A DNA stretch of 64,000 nt, taken from assembly GCA_013433145.1 (NCBI GenBank), contig CM024168.1, positions 10,610,184 to 10,674,183 of the forward strand, read 5' to 3'. The notes below the pieces were generated by a model. It worked only from the letters and a program-made list of their open reading frames with translations. It ran no database searches and was not told the origin of the DNA. Both the position numbers and the translations under genes were made by a program. This document shows, in pieces, positions 10,601 through 21,882 of the stretch. Each line of letters starts with the position of its first letter. Within the stretch, counting starts at the first letter, position 1. Source of the DNA: Ascaris suum. Its lineage: Eukaryota > Nematoda > Chromadorea > Rhabditida > Ascarididae.

Positions 10601-12795
10601 CATAACTTTGGTTAACTTTTTTGGTGAATTTAGCGTCGTTTTCATATCCGCCGTACAAACAGAGCTGTGTTCAACACTGAAAGCTTTTTTCGAGATAAAA
10701 CAAGCCTTCAAAATTCTAAGAGCATCCCACATATCGAAAAAGATGAGGGAGGCTCTTCTCAGTAGCTCTGAAAGCGTCAAACCGGTGTGCCAAAACAACA
10801 CATAGTAGGCAATTTCGAAGGACATTCAGTGAGGAAACCGTCCACTCTGCGAATGCGGATCGAGCACGAAGAGCAAAGACTGAGGCAATGGGGAAGTAAT
10901 GAATGGTTTTCTGAGGTGAAGTAAATGTAAAAAAAATGCTTCGAGGAGCAAGGATGTATTTGTTGTTCGGTGAAATTAGAAATAACGATTGAAACAAACT
11001 TTGAGACGCGAGAACAGCGTTTAATGGTACCGTTATTACGGCGATAAAATAGATGCCCGTCGAGCCAGCCCATGATTGATCTAAGAGTTTATGATTAAAA
11101 GATAGGGTAGAACTGGTGGCAGAGCGCTTATATCGTAAGCCGCATCACAACACCGAGTAAATCCAGGATGATACGCAGTTTGGCATAAATGCAGAGCTAC
11201 ACTCTTGTTTCAAGAGATTAACTGAAACTGCCTCAGGAGACGCGCCTGCTTGTAGTTAAGAAATGACGAGAGTGAATCCCTTCGCCAGTCGAACGTTATA
11301 GACGCAACTTCAGGCAGTAACGCTGACAACATGTTAGTTTATATTTTGTTGCAATCCACATCGCAATTACTGTACTGCAATCCTCGCTTTCACTGCAGCA
11401 AAATGTTGGCTACGTTTTGGAACAGCTATGTTTTGGAACTAACCATAACGAAGCTCCGTCAGCACTCTCATCTGGATAGAAGTTTGAGATGTTTATTTTT
11501 ACAGTAGAATGGAAACAAATTCTTTTTTGAGACCTCCTGATTAAGGTCAGTTGGAAGGACAAATTTTCACTGAAGATCGCAATCTTTTTTAGTCATCTAT
11601 GTGCTTTCTTCACAACATTATTTGCAGCTTGAATACTTGGGGACATTTCCTATGCTCTGATGACTGTCAGGGCACAAGAGGGTTATGCTTTGGGCGAACC
11701 CCTAGTTTGCAACGACTTTCAAGAATCTTCGCATGTGAGCGTTTGGTGTTCGCTTAAGCATGATTTGCAGGTGAGATACCTTTTGCCTTAAGTAAATTCG
11801 CAGCATCATGCAAGAGGGTCCCTCTTCTCCCATCATCATGTTTAGTGAAGCTACTGTACATTCTTTGTAACTCCCCCCCCCCCCCCCAGGCTGCTCTGAC
11901 GCTGATCATTGTATTACCCGTATAGATCACCATAAAGTATTCCGCTCACTGAAATTTTAAAAAAAATTTAATGCTTTTCCCAAGTGCTTACGACGTCGTT
12001 TACACTTAAGATATACTAGAAAGCCACGCCTTCCGTCACTTCCTCCGTGTGATTAAACAAAGACCGCACTTTAGTAGTGCGTCTTTAATTAGGCTTACTT
12101 ATGCAACACTTCGCAGTGAAAAAAAAGCATGCTGCCGTGCTACGGCGTGCCATTTAGCTGTGGAGTATGTTAAAGCTTGGTGGATGCGGAGAACAAAGTT
12201 GCTCAAAGGGCTTTTGTCTGGAAAGACCATATGCCCTGAATCTTTGGGCTATATCGGGTAAATGCAAATAGGTGCAAACCCGTTCATGGAAGTACTTTTC
12301 TTCTTGTGCCCTGCCTTTTCTGGCAAACGCACCACCGGCCTCGCGGATTGCACCACTCTGTCCCTTCTGCAAGCATTCAATCACCTTTTTGTAGACATTT
12401 AACAAGGGAATCAAGAGCAAAGCTGTTATGACTCCACTCGAGAAAAAGCTGAAAATCAGGGTTAATTTCAGTACGCCACCATTTTAAACGCTACCACCTA
12501 CTTCGTGCAGATGAAAAGTTTATCAGTAAATCATTTATGAACCGCACAACACTTCAATTGTTAGGGTAGACGCGTTGAAACCACCTTTAAAAAAAGTGAC
12601 GCCGAACATATTCAGCTCGTCGTCCAGCAACAATTACCTCAATTTTGTGATGGGTTCGTTGTGTTGCGAATGCGATAAACCTTCGAAATCAATGCGAAAC
12701 ATGTCATTACAACAGTGAATGTCAAGCGGATTCGTTGCCGACGGCAGCATATTTTCACCTACAGGAGAGGCGAATGAAGAAAATATCATGTATGA
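7661..12795 (-). CDS. ATPase inhibitor IF1-domain protein with N-terminal extension
   Basis: Exons are 12638-12795 (ATG at 12789), 12280-12448 and 7661-7813; all joins keep phase (2-nt overhang, then 0). The predicted product is 157 residues. Residues 83-104 read GAIREAGGAF, a basic linker and EEKYF, the inhibitory signature of mitochondrial F1-ATPase inhibitor protein. The last exon continues with QLEAMSCELE and further coiled-coil heptads, as in IF1. IF1 blocks ATP hydrolysis by ATP synthase when matrix pH falls. Unusually, residues about 56-70 are hydrophobic (GVITALLLIPLLNVY) and precede the motif, where a cleavable presequence is normal. An alternative splice to the acceptor at 12367 (GCTTGCAG) would drop that segment and allow another 5' exon. 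The 4,466-bp intron contains an opposite-strand gene. The IF1 identity is solid; the 5' end is less sure. Confidence 0.66.
8513..9406 (+). CDS. Nested gene within IF1 intron, unrecognised; one frame break
   Basis: Four exons are proposed: 8513-8581 (ATG, 23 codons), 8623-8787 (55 codons), 9032-9335 and 9382-9406 (TAA at 9404). Acceptors include AAAAATTTCAG and TTTATACAG, and an AATAAA lies 42 nt past the stop. Reading phase agrees at every junction except inside exon 3. There the frame must shift by one base at an A9 run (9182-9190): one extra A restores an open frame through HELLDLESPSQNFRYDLDLN and beyond. With that correction the product is about 187 residues, basic and polar, without membrane segments or a domain I know. 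The first intron is only 41 nt. The break may be an assembly or polymerase error in the homopolymer, a pseudogene mutation, or frameshifting. The gene lies wholly inside the 4.5-kb intron of the IF1-like gene, on the other strand. Confidence 0.5.
9448..9453 (+). terminator. Polyadenylation signal AATAAA
   Basis: A canonical hexamer 42 nt after the stop of the nested plus-strand gene. Confidence 0.45.
9454..12279. other. Rest of IF1 intron: C15 tract and one possible exon
   Basis: This stretch is intron of the minus-strand IF1-like gene. It holds a C15 homopolymer (11873-11887). A minus-strand frame runs from about 10.77 kb down to 10.54 kb after an acceptor GCTTTCAG, with the segment RASLIFFDMWDALRILKACF. 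That frame is not needed for the IF1 model, because the two flanking exons already join in phase. Confidence 0.4.
11873..11887 (+). repeat. Homopolymer C15 tract
   Basis: Fifteen consecutive C bases, visible directly. Its true length is uncertain because homopolymers are error-prone. Confidence 0.9.
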
Positions 12796-12811
12796 CTGCA
12801 GAAAAATGAAA
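12796..12811 (-). other. Probable trans-splice acceptor of IF1-like gene
   Basis: On the minus strand, TTTCATTTTTCTGCAG lies just six bases before the ATG of the first exon, the usual spacing for a spliced-leader acceptor in nematodes. Confidence 0.45.
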
Positions 12812-15800
12812 TTTACCACTCCCGGAATTGGTCTGAATCCTCCAGCAGTAAACCAGCGTCTGCAATATCTTGAATTAATTAACCACTTCATGTGTTTGAC
12901 AAGACATTATCTGTCGCCGACAGGGAGGCAACCAGTGACTGCATGTCCCAGCACTGCGATGTTAGGGCCCATAGCAGCACTGCCCCACATATCACGAGGG
13001 ACCGCTTAGTGTTTTAAACATTGGAAACAAACATATTTATATATGCGTTCAGAGCCTAATGGAAGACGATGAAGGTAGCATAATACTGGGCAGTCTTCAA
13101 GTGGCACAATCGGAGGTAATTGCCGTTGACAGCCGACCCCTTCAACTTCATTTTATATTTTTCCATAACAACTCGCCTCCGATACTACTTTTGGAGATCC
13201 CGAAAACATGTGTGATCTTTTGTATCGTTTTAGCTTGTACATGGTCTTCGCCTATCGCATAATGCCGACTATTTCGTAATCCCATCTGTAATTAATGCAG
13301 TATTTCAATGACGTTTTAACTTTTTACGGATTCGCCAAAACTTCATTCCACCGTTTGAGTTTCTCATCAGTATTTCATCAAATACGACAATTTGTTTTCT
13401 CATGTGCAAAAATTCAGTATAGTTGTCCAAGTTTGTCCCAACGATTTCAATCCAGGTAGAGCAATTTGTCGAAGTTTCTATACACACATTATTCGCCATA
13501 TTTGTGCTGTGACTGGTTATTAGAGAGGAATTTATTGCATTTGAATAGAATTGTTTTATCTCAAGCAATGAGCTGATTTGGACAGCTTTGGAGTCAAATG
13601 TTTTGAAATTCGGTGAAAACAGTAAACAAATGTTAAGTTTAAAAGCAACGACCGAAAATGGGAGCGTCAGGTGCTCGCGAATGAGGATGATGAGAATTTT
13701 GAATGAGCAACACGGGTCACAGATCATAGCATCAGACATAGTATCGTGGAACTGCATGCAAGAAGCTGTCAGCATTGTTATCAACGAGCCACTCGTGTGA
13801 AGGTGGAACCGTGTTTCATTGTTTCATCTCAATATCTTGACTCTTGCTGCATCATGGGCATCCCATAGCGTTCTAATAAATGCCACAAGATATCATTTGC
13901 AACCTTTCGGAATGCTTAAATGAAGAGCATGCGAGTGATCTTAATGCAAACTCTCAATTATTCGCTGAACTTGTGATTCTTTATAACGACATCGACGTGA
14001 AAAAAGACTTCTGGCAGTCTATGCTTATTGAAATATAGTTGCGCTACCTCCTGATATTGTTTTGTGTGGTGTGTTGTGTGCCATATAGTGCGGACACGAA
14101 AATAGCAACGCGTCTAAAAGCGGATTCAAAAAGATTTGACTGCACAAGTGCGATGTTGCAGGGGGTGGGGGTTACTCTTCGAATTTCACCTTGATCCTCC
14201 GCTCCTCTTGCAAGACTTGGTCGGGGTGGCTATTGCATGAAGTGAACCAGCAACCTTAGTCCATCGCGGTCCCCGCCAAAAAAGTGTTAAAAATCCCAGC
14301 AGTGCTGAGGAATAATTTATGAGCGCAAAAACTCCGTTTTTGGTTTAGGGGATCAAATGCGCCAATTCGCATCCGAGGGAATGCTAGGAACGCGGATTCC
14401 GCTTTTGTGAGCCAAAAAAATCGTCCTTGAGTCGCAGCCACATGAAGAAACTGCTAAGGCAGTGTGTGTGTAAGGAGGAAAAGTGCAGAATCGAAATATG
14501 ACGCACTGATGACGTTGCAGAAACAACTATTTGCAGCAGCAGGAGATACTGAAACCGTAGTGAGAAACGAGAACGTAAATCGGGGGTGCGTTTCAGCTGG
14601 ATGAGCTCAACTTTGACATTTAATAACAGCCCTCGCCTATTTGCAGTGGAATGTTTGGTGGAATTGCGAATAAACCTCTGAATTTGGAAAACATCAAATA
14701 GTGCCAGAACTACACTCGCTTGCAGCTACATCACCTAAACAGAAAACTACCTCGACGAGCTCGTGAGCGTAATGCTGATATGCAAAGACAACAGTGAGCG
14801 GAAAATGCACCAGATAACATGCCTATAGCACAAGTATACTGCCTATTGAAGTTGCACACCTTTACATTGCGTATTTTCATCACTTCCTTCTCGAAACCTC
14901 GAAACCTTCGACAGGTACTCTCCCTCCCCGACGGAAAATCCTTTCCTCGGCCCACACTCTGCTGACATTACCTGATTAATTAAGTGAAGTGAAATAAGCT
15001 AGAAATAATCGCTAAAACTGATATGGCAAACAAATGCTTCACCCAGCTGATCGATTGTGCAAAGTGGGCTGAGATGACTCGCCAAGCAAATCAGTGAGCA
15101 ACTGCCCAGGCAGAGCCTGATCTCGCGGTCTCAGCCACAACAATGAGTTTTATTTTTGTCGAAATCTCGCAAAGTTCAACGTCCATAGTACATGATCAAG
15201 CTGCTTTACGTACTGATCTATCGAAGTCCTCATGCAAATGGAGGCACTGACCTCGCTCCTCCAAAGCGTTCACGCAGAAACCAAAAGCGAATAAGGCTAA
15301 TGAGAAAAAAAAACGTCCACATAATGTTTAAAAGAAAGCACTAGTTATGTGGCTGATTCGATGCGAATGCACGCCACAAACGGTTGCTGACGATGCATGT
15401 GTTTTCATACTGAATAACTGATGCGTACCTCTAACAGATTCGTTTTCGTGCAAAGAAGGGTACACATAACAGAAACTCGTCCCTGACAATTCATGCCTCA
15501 TTCAGTCGTACACGACACTTGATTTTGAGTGGAGTCGAAAATTTTAAGAGAAGGTTATCTGCCTGCGAAGTCCAATTCCCCTAGTACTGATGCGCGAAGG
15601 ACGATGGTGGCGTAACAGTGATTGTAAGGAGAAAACAGAAAAAACGCAATAAAGAGCACCCTGACTAACGGAAAGGTGGGGACGGCTGCTGGTGTCAATA
15701 GCGTTCAAAAACTGTTTGCCGCGATAGCTTCTGTAGTCCGTTCTACGTCGTCTTTTGACTGGTTTACCAAAAGATTAGTCTTCACATAGCCTAATTCCTT

Positions 15801-15879
15801 TCGGTTATCCCAGATAATCCATCTCTTCGTCGAAATGATGTTATTTACCAAAAGATTCTCTGATCCAAGCAACTACTCC
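12812..15879. other. No confident gene; a 159-codon minus frame
   Basis: The minus frame 13305-13784 (159 codons) is the longest here, but a similar + frame overlaps it and no domain is visible. At this base composition one or two ORFs of this length are expected by chance in 64 kb. Near 14.76-14.83 kb a minus-strand mini-exon (acceptor GCTATAG, donor GAG|GTAGTT) is possible. Confidence 0.35.
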
Positions 15880-16440
15880 TTTAGGGTCTCTTACAATATT
15901 TGCGGTATGAAATGAGGACCCTTTTCTCCCACTTGCTATCCGTCACCGATCTGCTTGGTGTATCCGTTTTAATATGTTTCACATAATTGGTCACCGCACT
16001 TTTTACTTCAAGCGTGCATAATGCCACATCATTCCAGCTGTCGTTGACTGTTCGCCAGTAATATTGATTGTTCCAAAGGTTTTGTGCTTCTTGTACTAGG
16101 CCAAGTTTCAATCCCGAATGTCACTGTCTTGAGGATTGCTTTGATCAACAATTTTGTCTCCGCTTCTGGATCCAGCTCTAATTGAAACAAGTCCACCATT
16201 TTTTCAGAGTCAGCCAGTATCGCTTTTGTTTTCGGCAGTTCTCTCTACGCATGCTGTTATTTGTCGTAATTTGCCGAGATACGTACATCTCCTCACTTTT
16301 AACTTTGCTCTTCTATGAGCTCGATTTTGCAAGTTATCTTAGGTCATCATCCTGTGCACCGTTGAGGTTCAGTGAAGTCTCTATCCTTTTATTCCATTCC
16401 AGAGAGGAACTGTGTTATTTTGTCGTATTCTACAAATGAA
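15880..16440 (-). pseudogene. Degenerate coding-like stretch, unrecognised
   Basis: Read on the minus strand, protein-like segments continue one after another but in different frames with stops between them. A segment containing EYDKITQFLSGME lies near 16.4 kb, one containing DLFQLELDPEAETKLLIKAI near 16.2 kb, and one containing NNQYYWRTVNDSWNDVALCT near 16.05 kb. The last runs open to about 15.88 kb. Changing frame within a few bases near 16.10 kb, with no splice sites, suggests frameshift decay of a single coding region. It could be a retroelement gag-like fragment or a host pseudogene; I cannot assign a family. Confidence 0.35.
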
Positions 16441-17116
16441 CAACATCCTTCGTGAAGAGCAAAACATGTTTCTTGACGGTAATCAACTGTTCAAAATTAG
16501 TTCGCAAGTTAGATTAGAGCATGCTTGTTATTGTAAAACTCATATATTCAAAACAGCATGGAAGCCGAATAGACTCGAGGGTAGGAGCATACCCTATGCT
16601 CAAAAAAAGACTACCTTTCCTTGTTCATGCTCCTGAACTATGACCTTGGGGAACTGGGGATACACACATATATCCGAATAAAGGGAAGTCGCCAAACTGC
16701 ACCATCAGCAATAACGCAAAAAGAAAGAAAGAAGCATACGGTACGAAACGCGAAACATACGGCGCAAATGTTCTAGCAACATCGCCGGCGTAGTGTGAGA
16801 AGAGCGCGAGCACAGAGGAGTACCACATCGTCCGCCCAAAGACTAACGTATCAAAAAACTGGATTCGTTTGCCGTGCAAAGTCACAATAACGATAACGAG
16901 ATTCAGAACATATTCAAATTTAGTCATTGCTGTATGCATTCAAATCATTTCACTAAAGTTGTGCATGTTGTACCTCCAACACTGCCTTCGAAACACTGCT
17001 CACAGGCCGAATTTCTCAGAGACATTTACATCAGCAATCTCTGCTTTCAATTTAACACGCTCTGTGCACTTTTCTCCCGACATTTCTCGGGAAATAACAG
17101 AGAAAAGAAAAAGTAG
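16441..17116. other. No supported gene
   Basis: A minus frame 16625-16939 is hydrophobic, and overlapping + frames 16869-17168 are also open. Neither has splice context or a recognisable family. Confidence 0.35.
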
Positions 17117-18264
17117 TATGTTGTTCCTCCGGCAACTGCTAACGACGATATCTGGAAAAAACAGATGAGCAAGAAGCCAGAACGGAAGTCGGAAATTCTG
17201 CCTCCCAACACAACACATTTTGATTGGAGTCGTTTTCGACGAGTGGACAACAAAGTTGATTTCGCGCACAAGATGTACAAGATGTATAAAGACGAAGCAC
17301 ACAAACAGTGAGTGTTCGATTGGCTCATCCCATGCCCGGTAAGGTTAGGGGCACTCAAAGGCGCTGTGGAGTTTCGCTGTGTTAAGCGAGTGGAATTAAT
17401 GGGGCCATATGCTAGAGCGTTTCGCAGGTCCGCTTCTCTAGCATTATTCAAAATCGTCCACTCATGAAGTGTTGCTTTTTCTGATAGCTGGGGATGAGCA
17501 TCAGTCAAAATTTGCTCTTTTTCGGTTGGTTTAGAGCTTAATTGCAAGATTACGCCATTTTTCAATCGTTTTTTTTTGTCCCTCACGGAATTAGATAAAC
17601 CGAACTAAAAAGTTTCCAGTGGTGACTTGCAAACAAAACTTTTACTAACAACGTGCACTATAGCCATTAAATTTCGACGTTGTCCTTTGATCTGTTTCGA
17701 TCTCCTTGGAGAAATTCATAGAAGCGAAAATGTATTTCACACGCTATTACTGCTCTTTTGTGCACTGCAGTTGACGCTGACAAAGAATCGCGTGTATCAT
17801 GTAACATGTCCGGACTGTTATCAACTTACCGACTGCCATTTTTTAGTTGCTGTGATTTGTGAGTGGCGGTAAGCAGTGTATCCGGAAGGATAGAGAGAGT
17901 GGATATTTCGGGAGAACTTTTCAATAGGAGATGTGCTGCTATGGACTGTTTTATATTCTACGGATACTGCCCTGGTGCACAGTCTATAGCGCTGACGTTT
18001 CGGTTGAATGCTTCATCTTGCTGGTGACTGCAGCTTCCTTAAATAATAGAAACAGTTGCAAAGAATGCTTTCATCATCACACAAATCGCCACCATTTGCG
18101 CTGCAAACATAACGTGCAGCATAAGCGAATTCGACCATTCTGCTCATTTTGCAGTCATTATAGCATAGACGCCAGTGTGCTCAGCTACGAGCTACCTTGC
18201 ACGAACCAGGTTGTAGATAGGGGAATGGCTGTCACTACGACGGTTAGTTGCGAATATATTGGAT
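17117..18264 (+). CDS. C2H2 zinc-finger-like protein, partial
   Basis: Exon A (17117-17307, donor AAACA|GTGAGT) and exon B (from 18056, acceptor AGAAACAG) join in phase (2+1 nt). Exon A is basic, with the segment HFDWSRFRRVDNKVDFAHKM. Across the junction the frame reads HCKEC, then a His-rich spacer, HNVQH, a KRIRPF linker and CSFC. Cys-x2-Cys, then x13, then His-x3-His, followed by a linker resembling the TGERPF linker of tandem fingers, points to a DNA-binding C2H2 protein. The first finger has one residue more than the usual x12 spacing, and the second lacks its His pair, so the gene may be divergent or decayed. Exon B can end at donor CAG|GTTGTA (18209), at ACG|GTTAGT, or run to TAA at 18264. 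The start of exon A is uncertain. Confidence 0.45.
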
Positions 18265-20721
18265 AAACAGCCGCGGACAATCTAGCGACGAAATCCAAAG
18301 GGATGTGGCTAGGGATTGGCGGTGACATGCCAGCACTTAAAAAATGGTCACAATAATCGAAGACGGTTTCGTGTCACGGCGAACACAATCTGCTGAAAAA
18401 GACCGCAGCCACTACTACTTCGTGGAAGAATAAAGGCGAGGAGAAGGGAACTCCGAATAACAAAGACCTATGTCACCAGCAGGCCGGCTACAGGCGACGC
18501 ACTACCGACCATGGCAACATTGTTGCCAGCTGTATCGATGGAGAGAGTGATGAAATCGATGATTCACCGCTATCCAAACTATTCAAAGAATGCCACAGAT
18601 GAAGACATACAAAACTTTTCTAAGTCAGAGCGCACATCTGAAGAGCCTGAAGGATCTTTCGCAGTGGAGCTCTCATCGTTAAACTCCAAAGAAATACCAG
18701 TCAAATAATAATGTAGTTTATTAAAAACTCAATCGTCAAGAAATCATCTCTTATATTTCACTTTGTTGAAAACTTGCCGCCTAATCATCAGTTGAAACTG
18801 GTTTTGCTGCAAGCTATGGTCTACCATTGCATTCGCGATCACTCTTTTGCTTTCGCCTTCAATTGCGGATCGAGGTGAACTCAAAGGCTTACAAATTATG
18901 ACACGAATCAAGATTTGTATGCAATTACCTTCTTTCCTCGACGTCGGATATCACCCCATACTGGGTCATCACCACCATTCGAGATTTACAAACTTCCCAG
19001 TTAAGAGGAAATCGAATTGTGCTAGTAAAGACCATCTGCAATGCGCTCACTTTCTCCTGGCTTCTTTGCTATGGTCGGATTGCGACCTTGATTGGTGTTC
19101 GCTGCTTTTTTCCGCATCCTCCGTTGGTGTAGTTCATTAGCACGGTTCACAAGTTGCAACAAGCGAGCGGAAGTGTTTTGCCTACCCGAGTCCTCTTCTG
19201 TTGTGTGTTGCAGGCATACAAATCCTACCGCATATAATCATGTAGTAATATCCGCATTAAAACTTCCACGCTTCCTCTGGAACTTTTGTTTTTTGACTCC
19301 TCTCATTGTTTTTGTTTTTATTTCTTGCTGTGATTCATAGAGTAATTTTTTTTAGCAACACGCGCGTAATCTGTCTGACAACATGATCTCACGACTGATA
19401 CTTGGGATGGAGGTGATCCATGCTATCGTCATGACAGCGAGCTGCTCATATTGTTTTATAACGGCGTGAAGATCCCGACCTGCAAGCGCATTAAAATTCA
19501 AAGCGTGCTTATGTGGGGCACATTTATCTTCTGAAGTTGGTCTTCTATTGTGGATCTGCGAAGCAGTATTACTCCACTATGGATAGAAAATAGTCGCTCT
19601 TCACTTTTTCTCAATCCAGCCTAAGTGACAAAACATTCTTGCCTTACCGCTGCGAGAAATTTGTATCCGGGAGTTTCCGAAATGCATTTATTTGCAGCGG
19701 GATTTCATTGGCAAGCCGTCTTCAGCCGGTGAGCAACGGCTTCAAATTTTACTTCGGTTTTCATCATTGATGGAACTGTTCGTCATTATCATTTCGAAAA
19801 ATGTACAAATGTTATGAGCTCCATGATCTGAATACATCACCAGCGTGACGCGCACATGAAAACGTCGAATATGCCCTCATCCATGCTGACCGATGTGAAG
19901 AGTAAAAGAGGCTCACTTTTGCTACCACGTGCCTGGATAAGCAGACTTGCTTTCGCACGACGGATACCTTTCCCACATCCACCCCGAAAACGAAGGTCAC
20001 ATCCAATGTTTCCATCATCTACGGGCATGGTGGGAACGGAAGCATCTCAATCTTTTTCTGCTTCATATAAAATGACCTGTTGAAAATTTTGTCGGATATG
20101 CAAACGGCGCAAATATCAGATGTCCAAATCGACAATGTTTGCGACAGGACTTAACGCGGAAAAACCTGACACTTTCGACGACTCGCCGGACTTCCTTTTC
20201 CCAGACAAGGAAATGTTGCCTTTCCTCCCGAACCTTTTTTTCTCAGTTAAGTACGCTTCATAACGATTCCCCAAGCGCTTTTTGCTACCCGACTCCTCTT
20301 CCTATCGAATGGATCTTGTAGAACCGACCACATGTCCGGCTTCGTCCACTTATGCTATTCATCATGTTTCCTTGATCGAAACGTTCGATCGAACACTCGT
20401 TATTTGTACGCGTCTTCACTAATGGAATGTCGCATGTCACCGTGGTGCACAGTGGAATCCTCCATAACTCCATCTCTTGCCAACTAAACAGGATCTTGGA
20501 ACGGATACACGGCTGCCTTGACCACATTGCTCCACCATTTTTACAAGGCTCATTTTCACAGGATCAGTACACCGACATCATACCTTCACGTACTATTGTT
20601 CTCCAACAGCGCTTCCATCGTGAAGACCATAGAAGTGAGGTAAAATTCATTTTATAATGGAAAAATGTTTTGATTAAACAAATGACTCTAAACCACTACA
20701 TAACAAATCACATGGCCATAA
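18265..20721. other. No confident gene; RTE tail fossil near 18.5 kb
   Basis: About 67 bp starting near 18516 resemble, without gaps over most of the length, the RTE tail in the foldback element at about 42.31 kb. Several overlapping + frames are open at 18.36-18.71 kb. At 19.8-20.65 kb frames are open on both strands with no consistent splice structure. Confidence 0.4.
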
Positions 20722-20883
20722 GAAGAAACCGACAACAAATGCATAATACACGATCAACTCCCTGATGTTTCGAAATGGAAATGGCGGCAGCAAGTTTGCA
20801 ATAAGAAAGAACCGATTGAAGAAGTGCACAACTCTCAAACAAACGATGCTGTACAGACTACAACGACCTGCAACAGTCACTAG
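20722..20883 (+). CDS. Coding-like frame, unrecognised
   Basis: A 53-codon frame between in-frame stops reads as ordinary protein (…IIHDQLPDVSKWKWRQQVCN…), with Cys, Trp and acidic patches. The overlapping + frame (20765-20989) takes over at its end, with a polar Ser/Thr-rich tail, TAG at 20987 and a nearby AAATAAA at about 21003. A terminal exon with a frame slip is possible. No domain is recognised. Confidence 0.28.
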   Translation, partial: EETDNKCIIHDQLPDVSKWKWRQQVCNKKEPIEEVHNSQTNDAVQTTTTCNSH

Positions 20884-20989
20884 TGGCAGCAAAGATAAAT
20901 CCACAAAGATACCACTCAAAGAAAGTACGACTACAGAAACCGTAAATTATCCATGGGCATCGAGTTATCACGACTCCCATAATAAATAG

Positions 20990-21882
20990 TAAAGCGCTGA
21001 GAAATAAAAAATGCAATGCCGAATCGACCTGTTGTTTTAATCGTTCTTTAAATTTATCCAGAGAAAGGCAACGCACACATTCAGTTTGTCATAAGCTCCC
21101 ATAGTTGCTTTGTGTGCAAACACATTAACTACTCTGCTGATAAAACCGACGTCACGCTTACAATCGCCTCCATCCTTTCAATCATCAAATGGTAGTCAGT
21201 CAAGCTTTTAACAGATGTTCATGCTCCGCTGACTTAAAACTCTCGCCTCACGTCCTCCAAGTGCAGAAGACAAAGAAGATTAGAAAAGCCAGAAGGGTGC
21301 ACGACTGGCCTGTCTCATCTCGTCCCATGTATGCACGAAAACAAATGTGCAACCAGCTTCCCAACCACATACTAACAACTGCTGCACAATATGATAATAA
21401 AAAATTGCCGACTAAGAGATACGAATGTCGAACAAAATTCGCATTAGCAAGTGGAAAAACGATAACAAGTAAGAGCAACCTAAAGCGTCGTCTTTTCGAG
21501 TAAGCATTACAGAAAATCCAACTGAACCATCAACAATGACGTTTTAAAAAGTAAGACAACATAACTTTGAGAGTGGTTACGCAGATCATGAACTTTCCAC
21601 TAGAAAGCCCCAAAAGGCAACTTCATCGGAAAGCACTGCAGCTCCTTTGAGCCACTGACAGCGATGGCTATGTGATATGAGTGTCCACAGAGTACAAAAC
21701 ATTAAGCAATATTTAATCACTATACAGCTCCTACCAAAGTTACTGCATACAAGTCGCACAACATTTCATCTGCAGATTCACAGTAAGCGATGATCATACT
21801 GTAGTGGAAAAGCATCTAAGAGGAAAGAAGGTAACACTTCCCTCAATAGTTATAAAGAAAGTGAGTGAGAACGTCATGACGT
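20990..21882. other. 3' flank of the coiled-coil gene
   Basis: A + frame of 104 codons (21189-21503, Lys/Arg-rich) is open but unsupported. On the minus strand an ATTAAA variant poly(A) signal lies at 21712-21717, about 165 nt past the stop of the coiled-coil gene. Confidence 0.4.

Noticed and set aside
13305..13784. 159-codon minus ORF
   Set aside because: No domain or splice context, a competing + frame overlaps it, and ORFs of this size are expected about once or twice by chance at this base composition.
17047..17586. 179-codon minus ORF
   Set aside because: Its 3' half is antisense to the zinc-finger exon, which has a strong donor and a phase-matched partner. The remaining part shows no recognisable protein.
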